From assembly GCA_020721585.1 (NCBI GenBank), contig DYMK01000016.1, positions 1 to 37,753 of the forward strand: DNA of 37,753 nucleotides, in the 5' to 3' direction. Shown here piece by piece: positions 8,852-19,830 of the stretch; within the stretch, counting starts at the first letter, position 1; every line of letters starts with the position of its first letter. This DNA comes from Sulfuricurvum sp. (lineage in GTDB: Bacteria; Campylobacterota; Campylobacteria; Campylobacterales; Sulfurimonadaceae). The translations under genes and the position numbers were made by a program. The notes under the pieces are model-generated. The model was not told the origin of the DNA. It was given only the letters and a program-made list of their open reading frames with translations, and made no database searches.

Positions 8852-9273
8852 CCTCTCCCGTTTTGCTCTGCAGCTATCATTTGCTTGTATTGGACAATAA
8901 TATTTTGGAGATAGTCACGATCGGGCATTTTACGAGACGCAATGTACCCGACAATCGTCCCTTTTTCATCCAGTTTTGAGATGATATTGACCACTACCCA
9001 ATAGTATCGACCATCCTTGCGAAGATTTTTTACGTACCCTTCCCACGCTTTTCCCGTCTGAATCACATCCCACATCTCTTTAAATGCTGCCTTAGGCATA
9101 TCAGGATGACGCAAAAGACTATGGGGTTGACCTACGGCTTCTTCTTTGGTATACAACGTCATTTCAGTGAATTTTCGATTCACAAAAGTGATCATACCCC
9201 TCGCATCGGTCTCGGAAATGAGACTTCGTCCATCAAAAAGAACTTCTTCATCTATGGGGGTAGGACGATTCAT
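8848..9273 (-). CDS. PAS-domain sensor protein (Aer-like, PAS only)
   Basis: 141 residues from the ATG at 9273, which has AAAGGAG seven bases upstream; the frame is open to 9333 but without another ribosome site. A single PAS domain spans ~20-125, with ISETDARGMITFVNRKF, LRHPDMPKAAF and a C-terminal core ending IVGYIASRKMPD, followed by a short helix. The block HPDMP...FKEMW...GK.W.G.VKN..KDGRYYWV is typical of Aer-type redox/energy-taxis PAS domains that bind FAD. There is no output domain, so it presumably acts by contacting another protein such as a chemotaxis or signalling partner. Cytoplasmic; no signal peptide. Confidence 0.8.
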   Translation of the reverse strand: MNRPTPIDEEVLFDGRSLISETDARGMITFVNRKFTEMTLYTKEEAVGQPHSLLRHPDMPKAAFKEMWDVIQTGKAWEGYVKNLRKDGRYYWVVVNIISKLDEKGTIVGYIASRKMPDRDYLQNIIVQYKQMIAAEQNGRG

Positions 9274-9322
9274 AGCTAAACTCCTTTGAGTAAAATGAAC
9301 GCATAAATTTTTTCTATAATTA

Positions 9323-9328
9323 AGTATA
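9323..9328 (-). promoter_or_regulatory. Putative -10 box of the PAS gene
   Basis: Minus-strand TATACT preceded by a T/G-rich stretch (CTTTTTTGGTTTGG), about 50 bp before the ATG at 9273. No convincing -35. Confidence 0.4.
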
Positions 9329-9403
9329 ACCAAACCAAAAAAGCATTCTCTTTAAAAAAAAAGTTTTTATTTTTTTCTCAGGAACAACCCCCAAATCAAC
9401 GAG

Positions 9404-9409
9404 TATAAT
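9404..9409 (+). promoter_or_regulatory. Putative -10 box of dapE
   Basis: TATAAT at 9404-9409, 32 bp before the dapE ATG, with an A/T-rich block (9350-9378) further upstream. No clear -35. Divergent from the PAS promoter. Confidence 0.5.
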
Positions 9410-9441
9410 GCCATTTTATTACGACTGGAGAACCCTATTGC

Positions 9442-10539
9442 ATGGATGTTATTGCCTTGTTTAAACACCTCATCCTGTCAAAAAGTCCTACCCCTGAGGA
9501 TGGGGGAATTTTGGATTTTATTGAGACCTATTTGGACTCCTTTACCACGATCCGTATTGATACACATGGCGTCAAAAATCTTTTCGCCTATCGCCGTTTT
9601 GGTGAGGGGAAACATCTGTGTTTCGCCGGTCATGTCGATGTGGTTCCCTCCGGTGAGGGCTGGAACACCGATCCCTTTATCCCCGTAGAAAAAGAGGGAT
9701 ATATCTATGGGCGAGGGACGCAAGACATGAAAAGTGGGGTCAGCGCGTTTGTTCAAGCCCTCAAAGAGACCCAAGCGTATCAAGGGACGCTCTCAGTGTT
9801 ATTAACCTCGGATGAAGAGGGACCTGCCCAATTTGGCACCATCGAAGTACTCAAATATCTACACGCGTACGATTTATTGCCCGATGCGGTGGTGGTTGCT
9901 GAACCTACGTGCGAAAGGGTCTTTGGTGATGCGATCAAAGTGGGACGCAGAGGCTCTATCAATGGGGTACTTACCCTTCAGGGAAAACAAGGTCATGCCG
10001 CTTATCCCGAAAAAGCGATTAATCCCATCCACCAAATCGCAATGATTCTTCCCACCCTTGCGGGGGCTTTTTTGGATAATGGTGATGCCTATTTTGCCCC
10101 ATCGCAACTGGTTGTGACCGATATTCGTTCAGGCATTGAAACCACCAATGTCACCCCCAATACCCTTAAGATGATGTTTAATGTCCGCAATTCCACCCAA
10201 ACCAACCAAAAGTGTATAGAGGAGTTTGTCAGCAACGCCTGCCAAGGGGTTAATCACACCCTAACCCTTCACCAATCCGCCCACCCCTTTATCACCAAGG
10301 GAGACACGACCATCGTCACAGCCTTAACCAAAAGCATTGAGGAGGTATGCGCCATTACCCCCAAACACTCCACCGCAGGGGGAACTTCCGATGCCCGATT
10401 TATCGCCCAGTATGGGATTGATGTCGTCGAGTTTGGAGTGATCAATGACACCATTCATGCCCCTAATGAACGCACCTCCATCGCTGAAGTGGAAAATTTA
10501 TACCGCGTGTTTACCCTACTTATACAACGATTTGGTTAA
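9442..10539 (+). CDS. dapE: Succinyl-diaminopimelate desuccinylase
   Basis: 365 residues, close to the usual ~375. Removes succinate from N-succinyl-LL-diaminopimelate in lysine and peptidoglycan precursor synthesis. M20 metallopeptidase features visible: H64 and D66 in GHVDVVPSG, D95 in GRGTQDMKSG, the E125/E126 pair in TSDEEG, and a C-terminal HAPNER with the last metal-binding histidine. ATG start with GGAGA about 11 bases upstream. Followed 28 bp later by the thioredoxin-like gene on the same strand. Confidence 0.93.
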   Translation: MDVIALFKHLILSKSPTPEDGGILDFIETYLDSFTTIRIDTHGVKNLFAYRRFGEGKHLCFAGHVDVVPSGEGWNTDPFIPVEKEGYIYGRGTQDMKSGVSAFVQALKETQAYQGTLSVLLTSDEEGPAQFGTIEVLKYLHAYDLLPDAVVVAEPTCERVFGDAIKVGRRGSINGVLTLQGKQGHAAYPEKAINPIHQIAMILPTLAGAFLDNGDAYFAPSQLVVTDIRSGIETTNVTPNTLKMMFNVRNSTQTNQKCIEEFVSNACQGVNHTLTLHQSAHPFITKGDTTIVTALTKSIEEVCAITPKHSTAGGTSDARFIAQYGIDVVEFGVINDTIHAPNERTSIAEVENLYRVFTLLIQRFG

Positions 10540-10567
10540 AATACCCACGTCAACTAAAGGATACTGG

Positions 10568-10966
10568 ATGAAATATTTACTAGGATTGTGTTTTTTGAGC
10601 TTCATGGCATGGGGTGGAGAGATTCAATGGAATGATTCGTACGATCAAGCACTCCTCAAAGCTAAAAAAGAGAATAAACCCCTTATGGTACTGATCACAA
10701 CCGAAAACTGTCGGTATTGTCGTAAACTTGAAGCAACCACACTTCAAGATGAGGGAGTTATTGCCAAAATGAATACCCATTTTCAAACCGTCCACGTTAC
10801 GAAGGATAAGAGTATTTATCCCAAAACGCTTAAGACCAAAATGGTTCCTACCACCTATTTTATTGATCCTCGGGATAATAAAGTAGTTTATTCTATCCCT
10901 GGATTTTGGGATGCAGAGGATTACACTTCCATCCTTGATGATGCAACACGAAAATATACTAAATAA
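10568..10966 (+). CDS. Exported thioredoxin-fold protein (DUF255/thioredoxin_7-like)
   Basis: 132 residues starting at the ATG at 10568 (AAAGGA upstream); the longer frame from 10445 overlaps dapE and would bury the signal peptide. A short signal peptide ([16 protein letters not shown]) precedes a thioredoxin fold with a CxxC site, C48-R-Y-C51, in [12 protein letters not shown], and a KMVPTTYF block carrying the cis-proline. Likely periplasmic thiol:disulfide protein of the SoxW/DsbD-C-terminal-like group; substrate unknown. It lies in a plus-strand run with dapE and ridA. Confidence 0.75.
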   Translation: MKYLLGLCFLSFMAWGGEIQWNDSYDQALLKAKKENKPLMVLITTENCRYCRKLEATTLQDEGVIAKMNTHFQTVHVTKDKSIYPKTLKTKMVPTTYFIDPRDNKVVYSIPGFWDAEDYTSILDDATRKYTK

Positions 10967-10976
10967 GGAAACCCTC

Positions 10977-11348
10977 ATGACAATCGTACACACGCCCAAT
11001 GCCCCCGCGGCTATTGGTCCCTATTCCCAAGCTATGATCGCCAATGGTATGGTCTTTACTTCAGGACAAATTGCCCTTACCCCCAGCGGTGAAATGATTA
11101 CCGGTGATGTCAGCGCGCAGTGCGTTCAAGTTTTAGCCAATCTTAAAGCGGTTTTGGATGCGTCTGGAAGTAGTTTGGAAAAAGTGATTAAAACCACTAT
11201 TTTCCTTAGTGATATGGAAGATTTTGGAGCGGTCAACACCCTCTATGCTCAAGCCTTTGGGGATCATAAACCTGCCCGTTCTACCGTTGCGGTTAAAACA
11301 CTCCCTAAAAATGCCCTTGTTGAGATTGATGCCATTGCGTTAATCTAA
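10977..11348 (+). CDS. ridA: Enamine/imine deaminase RidA
   Basis: 123 residues, typical RidA (YjgF/YER057c/UK114) length. Hydrolyses reactive enamines and imines such as 2-aminoacrylate made by PLP enzymes. Conserved blocks: [12 protein letters not shown] near the start, FTSGQIAL, and [24 protein letters not shown] at the C-terminus with the substrate-binding arginine. Start ATG at 10977 after AAGGAA, ten bases downstream of the thioredoxin-like gene's stop. Convergent with amiA, 3 bp between stops. Confidence 0.93.
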   Translation: MTIVHTPNAPAAIGPYSQAMIANGMVFTSGQIALTPSGEMITGDVSAQCVQVLANLKAVLDASGSSLEKVIKTTIFLSDMEDFGAVNTLYAQAFGDHKPARSTVAVKTLPKNALVEIDAIALI

Positions 11349-11351
11349 AAC

Positions 11352-12662
11352 CTAAGGGTTATTGGCAAAATAATGCACAACTCCCTCTACCATCCCCTCT
11401 ACGATCACTCGTTGATAGGCAGGATCCATAAGATGAGATGATTCTTCAGGGTGACTGATATACCCCGTTTCAAGTAAAATCGCGGGCATTTGCGCCCCCA
11501 CCAATACCCAAAAGGGGGCTTCTCTCGCCCCATTATTTTTGATATTGGTATAATGTTTTTGAAGACTAGTCACCACACCTCGCTGAATATCAATTGCCAA
11601 TTTATGGGAAGCCAAAATTTTTTCGCTGTTAAGGACGTTTAAAAAACTCATTTTTCCAAACTCCCCCATCTCACTTATCGCAGCGGCATTTTCAAAGGCA
11701 GCTACCCCTTTAGCCCGTTCACTACGACCGGGGGAGAGGTAGTAGGTTTCAATCCCATGCACTGCTAGAGAATCGGAAGTTTTGGGGATCGAATTGGCAT
11801 GAATGGACACAAAAAGATCGGCTAATTTATCATTGGCAAGCTGTGTCCGTGATTTAAGTTCAATAAACGTATCATCCGATCGAGTCATATACACGGTATA
11901 CCCAAGAGCCTGTAACTGTTGCGAAAGTTGCAGTCCCAGTTGCAATACAATCTCTTTTTCGATAACTCCATTGCCTATTGCTCCGTTGTCTTTTCCCCCA
12001 TGCCCTGGATCGATCACAATAATTTTTGCCTTTTTTTCCTCGACTACACCCTCTCCATTCGCGGGAAGGGGAACGGAAGAAGGATCTATGGCTAATGAAG
12101 TCACAATAGAATCGGTTTGCGCTACGACGGGAATTGGGGCAGGAATAGCACTTGGTGGGGTTGGGTCAACCAAGGGTTGAGGGGTGATGGGTGAAAAGGG
12201 TACCCCCTGAGAGGGAAGGGCTAAATCAATATAGACGTTTCCCCCCTCAATACGTGGTTGGATCACCATCGCCTCGTGGTATTCAATCACCATCCGCACC
12301 ATTTTTTGTTTGTACGGGGAGAGTCGTATCTTGTGATTGGCACTACTCACTAACGCTTGTGATGTACTGCTGCTATTGGCAATATCAAGGATATAGCGAA
12401 AACGGTTTTTGTCAGGTTCAACAATTTTAGAGAGATGCATTTCTTTGGGATCAACAGCGGTGTCAAATTGCACTTCAACACCACCCTCTTTCCAGTGAAG
12501 CTGTAGTAAACGATGCCCTTTAGTCGGTAAAGTAGGATGAGTTTTTTCACCCTGATGGGAAAAAATTTCGCCCATCTCCTTCGGATGAGTTCGATGATCC
12601 TCTGAAGCACCCAGTACCATCGAGCTTACCAAAAATAAGAAAAAAACAATTTTTCTTAACAT
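11352..12662 (-). CDS. amiA: N-acetylmuramoyl-L-alanine amidase with AMIN domain
   Basis: 436 residues. Signal peptide 1-18 (MLRKIVFFLFLVSSMVLG), an AMIN-type beta domain at ~50-150, a Pro/Ala-rich linker (~155-205), and a zinc amidase_3 domain at ~212-432. Metal and catalytic positions visible: H221 in IDPGHGGKDNG, a glutamate in EKEIV (~235), H288 in SIHAN, and a C-terminal glutamate in ILLETGYIS. Cleaves the amide bond between muramic acid and the stem peptide in the periplasm and is needed for daughter-cell separation. Lies 6 bp after the nitronate-monooxygenase-like gene; Campylobacter has amiA in this same neighbourhood. Confidence 0.92.
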   Translation of the reverse strand: MLRKIVFFLFLVSSMVLGASEDHRTHPKEMGEIFSHQGEKTHPTLPTKGHRLLQLHWKEGGVEVQFDTAVDPKEMHLSKIVEPDKNRFRYILDIANSSSTSQALVSSANHKIRLSPYKQKMVRMVIEYHEAMVIQPRIEGGNVYIDLALPSQGVPFSPITPQPLVDPTPPSAIPAPIPVVAQTDSIVTSLAIDPSSVPLPANGEGVVEEKKAKIIVIDPGHGGKDNGAIGNGVIEKEIVLQLGLQLSQQLQALGYTVYMTRSDDTFIELKSRTQLANDKLADLFVSIHANSIPKTSDSLAVHGIETYYLSPGRSERAKGVAAFENAAAISEMGEFGKMSFLNVLNSEKILASHKLAIDIQRGVVTSLQKHYTNIKNNGAREAPFWVLVGAQMPAILLETGYISHPEESSHLMDPAYQRVIVEGMVEGVVHYFANNP

Positions 12663-12668
12663 ACCGCG

Positions 12669-13760
12669 TTATTCACCCTGAACTAACTTCTCCATCAGCT
12701 CTTTCACCGACACAAGATGGGTAATACGGTAACCATTGGTTCCTGAGAAGAAGAGACCAAATTCCAAATTCCCCATATACGCATCACTTAAACGATCCGC
12801 GATACAAAAACCAACCTCTTTAGCTTCTACTCCCCGATGACAGGGAGCAACACAGTTAGAGATACATTTAATCGCGGGACCTGTTTTGGTTTCGATAAGT
12901 GCGTGAAGATTGGTTCTTACCCCTCGTGCAGGATAGCCCACAGGAGATTTCATAAGGGTAATGTCCTCTTCTTTGGCACCGATTAAAACATTTTTAAAAT
13001 CCGCATGCGCATCGCACTCAAACGTACCGATAAAACGGGTTCCCATTTGCACCCCAGAAGCCCCCAATGCCATCATGGCATCAATGTCGTTTTTATCCCA
13101 CACACCACCGGCTGCAATCACAGGGATATTACCCCACAAAGCCGCTTCAGCTACCACAGGCGCGACCAAATTTTCCAATTGGTACTCGTCCATAATGCAC
13201 TGCTCGTAGGTAAATCCTTGATGCCCTCCACTTTTAGGTCCCTCTAAAATAACCGCATCGGGCAATCGGTTGTACCGTTTTTGCCACCGTTTGCAAATAA
13301 TAGAGAGTGCTTTAGGTGATGAGATAATGGGAACCAAAGCGACATCGGGATAATCGACCGTAAATTCAGGCATATTGGTGGGAAGCCCTGCCCCTGTAAT
13401 GATAATATTGGCACCCGCTTCACACGCATCGGTCACTACACGACCATAATCGTTCATTGCATACAAAATATTACACGCCAAAGGGGCATCGCCACAAATT
13501 TTACGAGCGTTCTCAAAAATTGCCATCAACCCTTTTTTGGAGTAAAAATTCTCCGCATCCAAAGGACGACCTGCTACAAGCTTATTGGAATACTGTTTGT
13601 CCTGATAGTTTCCTGTCCCGACGGAACTAATGACCCCAAGCCCCCCCTCAAGCGAAACATTACCGGCAAGTCTATCCCAACTAATACCCACACCCATGCC
13701 ACCTTGAACAACAGGAACAGGAATGGTGTATTGACCAATTTGAAGTGCTTTAAAACTCAT
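12669..13760 (-). CDS. Nitronate monooxygenase family flavoprotein (FabK-like TIM barrel)
   Basis: 363 residues. FMN-binding TIM barrel of the 2-nitropropane dioxygenase family. Visible features: VVQGGMGVGIS near the N-terminus, a glycine-rich phosphate-binding part (VIAAGGVWDKNDIDAMMALGASGVQMGTRF), and GPKSGGHQGF, holding the histidine that in characterised members acts as catalytic base. Members either oxidise nitronates or, like FabK, reduce enoyl-ACP; sequence alone does not decide. A cysteine cluster (CISNCVAPCHRG) near residue 300 is a distinctive feature. The start overlaps the tyrS stop by 1 bp (TAATG), so it is operonic with tyrS and amiA. Confidence 0.85.
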   Translation of the reverse strand: MSFKALQIGQYTIPVPVVQGGMGVGISWDRLAGNVSLEGGLGVISSVGTGNYQDKQYSNKLVAGRPLDAENFYSKKGLMAIFENARKICGDAPLACNILYAMNDYGRVVTDACEAGANIIITGAGLPTNMPEFTVDYPDVALVPIISSPKALSIICKRWQKRYNRLPDAVILEGPKSGGHQGFTYEQCIMDEYQLENLVAPVVAEAALWGNIPVIAAGGVWDKNDIDAMMALGASGVQMGTRFIGTFECDAHADFKNVLIGAKEEDITLMKSPVGYPARGVRTNLHALIETKTGPAIKCISNCVAPCHRGVEAKEVGFCIADRLSDAYMGNLEFGLFFSGTNGYRITHLVSVKELMEKLVQGE

Positions 13761-14971
13761 TACGAAACCTTTATTCTGGCAAATTTTCGCTTACCTACTT
13801 GCACCACATACTCACCTGCGGACAATTGAAGCTGTTCATCACTGATTTTTTCTTGATTTATTTTAACAGAGCCTTGCTTAATCTCCCGACGCGCTTGCGA
13901 AGTAGAGGAGGTAAGTAAAGCATCTACCAATACTTTAGCAATCCAAAGGGGAGATTCAAAAGCATACTCTTCCATTTCAAGGGGGATTTCACTGTGGGCA
14001 TGAACCCTCTGAAACTCCTCGGCTGCTGCGTGTGCTTCCCCTGCACTGTGAAAACGGCTAGTAATCTCTATTGCCAAAGCTTCTTTCACTTTTTTAGGGT
14101 GAAGCGTTCCGTTCTCTACCCCTGCTTTCAATGCGTCAATCTCATCCAATGTTTGTGAACTTAAAAGCTCATAATAACGCCACATTAAGCTATCACTAAT
14201 GCTAAGAATCTTTCCATACATATCATTGGGAGCATCCGCAACCGCGATATAATTGCCTAACGACTTAGACATTTTTTGAACCCCATCCAGCCCCTCAAGG
14301 ATTGGCATCATCAACACCGCTTGTTCTTTACCCACGTGATAGGCTCGCTGAAGGTGTCGCCCCATCAAAAGATTAAACTTTTGATCGGTTCCCCCAATTT
14401 CAATATCACTTTTGAGATGAACGCTGTCATAGCCTTGGAGTAAGGGATATAAAAATTCACTGATGGAGATCGAAATACCCGCTTTATGCCGTTTATCAAA
14501 ATCATCCCGTTCCAACATACGGGCAACATTAAAGGTTGTGGTCAATTCCAACATCCCCGCTGCACCCAAGTCATTAATCCAATCAGCGTTGAATACAACG
14601 GTCGTTTTATCAGGATCAAGAATTTTAAACACTTGATCTTTATAACTTTGGGCATTGACCAAAATTTGTTCGGGGGAGAGTTTTTTACGCGTTTCACTTT
14701 TACCCGTTGGATCCCCAATTTGGGCAGTGAAATCCCCAATCAAAAACTGAACATGACCTCCGTATTGCTGAAACGTCGCTAACTTATGGAGCAACACCGT
14801 ATGCCCTAAGTGCAAATCAGGGGCAGTAGGATCAAATCCTGCTTTGACCGTATAGTTTGTCCCTTTCTCAAAATACTCACGCAAAAGGGTAGTAATACGC
14901 GCTTCATCAATAATCTCCGCACACCCTCGCTGTATCTCTTTGCGTCCTTGTACTATTTTTTGTTCTATCAT
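13760..14971 (-). CDS. tyrS: Tyrosyl-tRNA synthetase
   Basis: 403 residues from the ATG at 14971, with AAGGA seven bases upstream; an in-frame start at 15001 would overlap spoT. Class I synthetase charging tRNA-Tyr. The HIGH motif appears as HLGH ([11 protein letters not shown]) and KMSKS is intact ([12 protein letters not shown]); [10 protein letters not shown] forms part of the tyrosine pocket. A C-terminal S4 RNA-binding domain covers ~340-403. It follows spoT by 4 bp and overlaps the next gene by 1 bp. The order pyrH-rpoZ-spoT-tyrS is that of Campylobacter. Confidence 0.96.
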   Translation of the reverse strand: MIEQKIVQGRKEIQRGCAEIIDEARITTLLREYFEKGTNYTVKAGFDPTAPDLHLGHTVLLHKLATFQQYGGHVQFLIGDFTAQIGDPTGKSETRKKLSPEQILVNAQSYKDQVFKILDPDKTTVVFNADWINDLGAAGMLELTTTFNVARMLERDDFDKRHKAGISISISEFLYPLLQGYDSVHLKSDIEIGGTDQKFNLLMGRHLQRAYHVGKEQAVLMMPILEGLDGVQKMSKSLGNYIAVADAPNDMYGKILSISDSLMWRYYELLSSQTLDEIDALKAGVENGTLHPKKVKEALAIEITSRFHSAGEAHAAAEEFQRVHAHSEIPLEMEEYAFESPLWIAKVLVDALLTSSTSQARREIKQGSVKINQEKISDEQLQLSAGEYVVQVGKRKFARIKVS

Positions 14972-14975
14972 CGTC

Positions 14976-17141
14976 TCATCCTTGGCTTCGGTAGGCATCA
15001 TCCGTCCGAAAAAATTGTATTATTTGCCCTTTTTTCTCCAGTTTGGCACGTAATCGATTCAAATCACGTTCCAACGCTTCAAACTCCATCTCACAATATT
15101 TGGTATGTTCTGAGTGGGTTTTACCCAATTCAATGCTGTTAATATCGGCTCCCATTTTTGCCATATAGGTGAGTAAGTCTGCCAAAGACCCTTTGGCATT
15201 GGGCATACTAATGATCAGATGGTAGCGACTTAAATGCTCCTCTTTCCATCGGACAAACACCATCGGTTGATGTGCATCAATCATCCCTATCGCATGACGG
15301 CACATCTTATGATGGACGTACGCTTTTCCCTCTTGCAAGAAGGCGACTACTTCATCTCCTGATTTCGGATGACAGCAATAATCAAAGACCGCATCCCCAA
15401 TGGTATGATTGGAGATAATCTCAACCGATTGAAAAAGGAACGATTTAAGTTTAAAGCGATCCCGTATCCAAAAACCACCAAAACGGCTGTTCTCTTGCAT
15501 CGCAACCTTAATACGGTTTAAGACCTCTTTGAAAAAGTCAAGCTCACGGGGGATACGGTACCATTGATCGGATATTTCAGCATTTTCTAACAGTTTATAG
15601 ACATTTTCAGTGGGTAATCGTAAAACGGCCGTAAGAATATTGACCCCACTGTCATGGTCGATTAATCGGATTCGTCCATTGCAATTGGCACGCATACTTG
15701 ATTTTGCCCGCGACGTTTTGACCGTATCAATCCACGTGCATCGGGTAATTTTTTTCTTATCCGATGCGGTCACAATGCGGACAATATCCCCATTGTGCAA
15801 TTCGGAGAGGAGACTTGCTTTTTCTTTGTTAATCAAACACCCCTCAGCGCAATCCCCAATTTTTGAATGTACCGCATAGGCAAAATCAAGCCCAACCGCC
15901 CCACGAGGGAGCGTAAAGGGTTTTCCTTTGGGAGAAAAAACCGTTATGTCTTCACTGTAAAGGTCATTTTTAATAAGTTCGTAAAAATCTTCTACCGATT
16001 CATTTTGATACTGGAGGTTATGGAGCCAATCCAAGCTAATGGTATTGTTTCCCCCACTTTTGTATTTCCAATGGGCGGCAACCCCAATCTCTGCCGTTTC
16101 GTGCATCTCATAGGTACGAATTTGCACCTCAAAAATAGCATTTTCATCAAATACCGTCGTATGAAGCGTCTGATAGCCATTTTCTTTGGGGATAGCAATG
16201 TAATCTTTGAAGCGAGCGCTCAAGGGCTGGAAATTTAGATGTACCATCCCAAAAATTTTATAGCAGTCGAGTGGCTTTTTGACCAAAATACGCACCGCCA
16301 AAAGATCCAATATCTCATTGATACTAATCCCTTTACGTTGCATCTTGAGGTAAATGGAGTAATCGTGCTTGACTCGACTTAAGATTTTAAAATCGTCTTG
16401 ACATAAGCCATTGGAAAGAAAAATTTGGGTCAATTTTTCGCAAAAATCATCTAAATGACCATGAATGGAGTGAAAATTTTCTTTGAGATACCGTTCAATA
16501 TCCCCTTTTTCGTCTTTAAAAAGATACGTAAAACTCAAATCTTCCAAAAGATTTTTCAGAAAAGAGATCCCTAAACGATGCGCTATGGGGGCATAAACGA
16601 CCAACGTTTCTTCAGCAATACGGTGTTGTTTTTGGGACGAAAGGGGCGAGAGGGTGAGCATATTATGAAGTCTATCACACAGTTTAATCACCAGAACACG
16701 GACATCTTCAATCGATGCAAGGAGCATTTTACGGAAGGTTAATGCTGAGACGACCAATTTTTGATCTGAATGAGAAGGGATTAATTCTGCATCCCGAATC
16801 GTATCAATTTTGGTGAGTCCCTCCACCAAATGGGCGACATCCGGTCCATAATCGCGCTTGATTTCCTCAATGGTCACCAAGGTATCTTCGACCACATCGT
16901 GCAATAACGCAGCAATGACCATCGCTTCATCACCGGTCAACTCTGCTACGATACTGGCGACTAAAATAGGATGGATAATGTAAGGTTCACCACTTTTACG
17001 ACACTGTCCCGCATGGGCAGTAAAGGCTAAAGCGTAAGCACGTTCGAGAAGAGGAGAAGAGGAAATGCGAGAATGAAGATACTCAACTGCCCCCTCTACA
17101 TCGTCGATTTTTTGGATGCTTTGAATATCGATTTGGCTCAA
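14976..17141 (-). CDS. spoT: Bifunctional (p)ppGpp synthetase/hydrolase (long RSH protein)
   Basis: 721 residues, full RSH length. N-terminal HD hydrolase domain with H57 and HD at 81-82 ([10 protein letters not shown]). The (p)ppGpp synthetase domain is at ~240-370 ([13 protein letters not shown]). A TGS domain is near 395-450 ([18 protein letters not shown]) and an ACT domain at ~650-715. It makes and degrades the stringent-response alarmone; as in other members of this phylum it is the only long RSH seen here. The start seems to be TTG at 17141, 21 bp after the rpoZ stop, with only a weak ribosome site; I see no better ATG. Co-transcribed with rpoZ, which is known to pair functionally with ppGpp. 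Confidence 0.94.
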   Translation of the reverse strand: MSQIDIQSIQKIDDVEGAVEYLHSRISSSPLLERAYALAFTAHAGQCRKSGEPYIIHPILVASIVAELTGDEAMVIAALLHDVVEDTLVTIEEIKRDYGPDVAHLVEGLTKIDTIRDAELIPSHSDQKLVVSALTFRKMLLASIEDVRVLVIKLCDRLHNMLTLSPLSSQKQHRIAEETLVVYAPIAHRLGISFLKNLLEDLSFTYLFKDEKGDIERYLKENFHSIHGHLDDFCEKLTQIFLSNGLCQDDFKILSRVKHDYSIYLKMQRKGISINEILDLLAVRILVKKPLDCYKIFGMVHLNFQPLSARFKDYIAIPKENGYQTLHTTVFDENAIFEVQIRTYEMHETAEIGVAAHWKYKSGGNNTISLDWLHNLQYQNESVEDFYELIKNDLYSEDITVFSPKGKPFTLPRGAVGLDFAYAVHSKIGDCAEGCLINKEKASLLSELHNGDIVRIVTASDKKKITRCTWIDTVKTSRAKSSMRANCNGRIRLIDHDSGVNILTAVLRLPTENVYKLLENAEISDQWYRIPRELDFFKEVLNRIKVAMQENSRFGGFWIRDRFKLKSFLFQSVEIISNHTIGDAVFDYCCHPKSGDEVVAFLQEGKAYVHHKMCRHAIGMIDAHQPMVFVRWKEEHLSRYHLIISMPNAKGSLADLLTYMAKMGADINSIELGKTHSEHTKYCEMEFEALERDLNRLRAKLEKKGQIIQFFRTDDAYRSQG

Positions 17142-17162
17142 CGATGCAACTTTTGAGGTAAA

Positions 17163-17378
17163 TTAAGCTTTATCAATGAAACCTTTGATGGTAATAAACC
17201 CTTGGGCTATTTCCATCAAAGCAACATCAGCAGCTTTTACTTTTTTTAAATCAACATTTAATTTTGTTGATGCACCATTTTGAAGCTGATCCGATCGTTT
17301 TGCAACCGCAAGCGCCAATTGGTAACGGTCAATGTTAGCCGTTTCAAGTGCCTTAGCGGTTAATTGTTCTGATCTCAT
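17163..17378 (-). CDS. rpoZ: RNA polymerase omega subunit
   Basis: 71 residues, matching the very short omega of this phylum. It contains the conserved stretch RYQLALAVAKRSDQL followed by KAADVALMEIAQGFI. It stabilises the RNA polymerase beta' subunit. ATG start with AAAGGA seven bases upstream. It lies between pyrH (30 bp gap) and spoT (21 bp gap). Confidence 0.92.
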   Translation of the reverse strand: MRSEQLTAKALETANIDRYQLALAVAKRSDQLQNGASTKLNVDLKKVKAADVALMEIAQGFITIKGFIDKA

Positions 17379-17408
17379 CTTTTTTCCTTTGTAGTCAAAA
17401 TTATCACT

Positions 17409-18131
<723 letters not shown>

Positions 18132-18145
18132 CTAGAATTGGGCGA

Positions 18146-18151
18146 ATTGTA
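18146..18151 (-). promoter_or_regulatory. Putative -10 box of the pyrH operon
   Basis: Minus-strand TACAAT 27 bp before the pyrH ATG in the divergent pyrH/bioD gap. No clear -35; the upstream stretch is A-rich. Confidence 0.4.
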
Positions 18152-18248
18152 CTTTATTATCGCTTTAAGGTTGCTTTGACTCTTAGTGGGAGAAAATCCC
18201 CTTTTCTTTCATTAAATTACCTTTTTTCAAAGCGATTCATCATCCAAT

Positions 18249-18276
18249 TTGTATTAAAATAGCACTTCATTATAAT
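18249..18276 (+). promoter_or_regulatory. Putative bioD-pyrB-pabB promoter
   Basis: TTGTAT (18249-18254) and a perfect TATAAT (18271-18276) with 16 bp between them. The predicted start of transcription is about 10 bp before the bioD start codon. Confidence 0.6.
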
Positions 18277-18292
18277 CAAAAAAAGAGACCCC

Positions 18293-18973
18293 TTGTCAAA
18301 ACGGATTTTTATCACCGCTACCAACACCAATGTAGGCAAAACCTACACAACCTTACAGCTTTTGGCTGCTTATACCCAAATGGGGTATCGAGTAGGAGTC
18401 TATAAACCCATTGAAACCGGGGTTAATGGTCTCCCCGCCGATGGCAGTCTCTTATTAAAACACGCACAATATTCCAATCCTGAGTTAAAAGGGTTCAAAG
18501 CAAGTGACATTGTTACCCTCTCGCTTCCCCTCCCCGCTGCCCCTTACATCGCCAATAAGGGGAAAAAAATTGATCTTTCTCGTTTCGACACTGCGCTCAA
18601 TAAAATTGAAAAACATTGCGATATTATCCTCATAGAAGGGGCAGGTGGGATGATGGTCCCCTTGGATAATGAGCTAATGATGATTGATCTCGCGCGTCAT
18701 TTTAATGCCACGACATTGCTAGTCACCCATTGTTCTTTAGGGTGTATCAACGATACCCTTTTAAGTATTGAACGGCTAAAACAATTGAATATTCCCTATC
18801 TATGGACGTTTAATTGCCATAAAAACCGTGACAATTTCACCCATATTTCACTCCCCTATTTTAAGCAAAAATTTGACCCACTCTATTTTGTAGGGCATAA
18901 TACCCCCCTGTTAGCTCAAGCATTACTTGATACGTTACCCATAAAAACTAAGGAAAATGAATGCGCCATTTAA
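18293..18973 (+). CDS. bioD: Dethiobiotin synthase
   Basis: 226 residues. Closes the ureido ring of dethiobiotin from diaminopelargonate, CO2 and ATP, the penultimate biotin step. P-loop variant [12 protein letters not shown] at residues 8-19, IETGVN, and the [10 protein letters not shown] block that in the family binds magnesium and substrate. The start is TTG (18293) with AAGAG upstream; the next ATG would remove the P-loop. Its last 13 bp overlap the start of pyrB. Confidence 0.9.
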   Translation: MSKRIFITATNTNVGKTYTTLQLLAAYTQMGYRVGVYKPIETGVNGLPADGSLLLKHAQYSNPELKGFKASDIVTLSLPLPAAPYIANKGKKIDLSRFDTALNKIEKHCDIILIEGAGGMMVPLDNELMMIDLARHFNATTLLVTHCSLGCINDTLLSIERLKQLNIPYLWTFNCHKNRDNFTHISLPYFKQKFDPLYFVGHNTPLLAQALLDTLPIKTKENECAI

Positions 18974-19830
18974 TCCAGACCAGTGACTTTACAACCCAAC
19001 ACATTCAAGCGGTCTTGCGCGATGCTTCGCACTTTAGTGATGGACATTCAGAGTCGCTTCTCCAAGAAAAAATCATTATTACCCTCTTTTTTGAAAACTC
19101 CACCCGAACCAAAAGCTCTTTTGAAATTGCTGCCAAACGACTGGGTGCCCAAGTTGTTCATCTCGATGTCCAAAAAAGCTCCACCCAAAAAGGGGAAAGC
19201 CTTGTCGATACCGCAGCAAACCTCGATGCCATGGGACCTCACGCCATGATCGTTCGGCATGCCCATGCAGGTGTCCCTGATATCCTCGCCCAACATACCC
19301 ACGCCTCTATCATCAATGCAGGCGATGGCGCACACGCCCATCCAACGCAGGCTCTTTTGGATCTTTTTACCCTTCAAAACCATTTTGGTGACGTTAAAGG
19401 GAAAAAAATCGCTATCGTTGGCGACATCAAAAATTCCCGCGTTGCCAATAGCAATATGGAACTTTTACACCGTTTTGGGATGAAAATTACCCTTGTTGCC
19501 CCTCCCCATTTTTTACCCAAAACCAATTTTCCAACAACCCATACCCTCCACGATGTGATTGATAACGTCGATGCCATCATGTCCTTACGAACCCAAACCG
19601 AACGTCACTCGCACCAGACCTACGGCTCCCTTAAAGATTACGCCAGTGATTTTTGTATTACCAAAGAACTCATAGGTCAACGTGATATTATTCTCTTACA
19701 CCCAGGGCCGGTTCACCGTAATATTGATATTGATGATGCGATGCTTAAAGACCCCCGTTGTAAAGTTCTTGAGCAAGTTCAAAATGGGGTCTCCATCCGT
19801 ATGGCTGTCCTTAAATCGCTTATTGCGTAA
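18961..19830 (+). CDS. pyrB: Aspartate carbamoyltransferase catalytic subunit
   Basis: 289 residues. Forms carbamoyl-aspartate in pyrimidine synthesis. The carbamoyl-phosphate site [16 protein letters not shown] is at ~42-57, with [20 protein letters not shown], and HPGPVHR near the C-terminus. The start at 18961 lies 13 bp inside bioD. The stop overlaps the next start (TAATG). No regulatory pyrI is visible nearby. Confidence 0.95.
   Translation: MRHLIQTSDFTTQHIQAVLRDASHFSDGHSESLLQEKIIITLFFENSTRTKSSFEIAAKRLGAQVVHLDVQKSSTQKGESLVDTAANLDAMGPHAMIVRHAHAGVPDILAQHTHASIINAGDGAHAHPTQALLDLFTLQNHFGDVKGKKIAIVGDIKNSRVANSNMELLHRFGMKITLVAPPHFLPKTNFPTTHTLHDVIDNVDAIMSLRTQTERHSHQTYGSLKDYASDFCITKELIGQRDIILLHPGPVHRNIDIDDAMLKDPRCKVLEQVQNGVSIRMAVLKSLIA

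Noticed and set aside
10445-10567. Extended start of the thioredoxin-like gene overlapping dapE
   Set aside because: The ATG at 10568 has a good ribosome site and begins a signal peptide; the extension would bury it.
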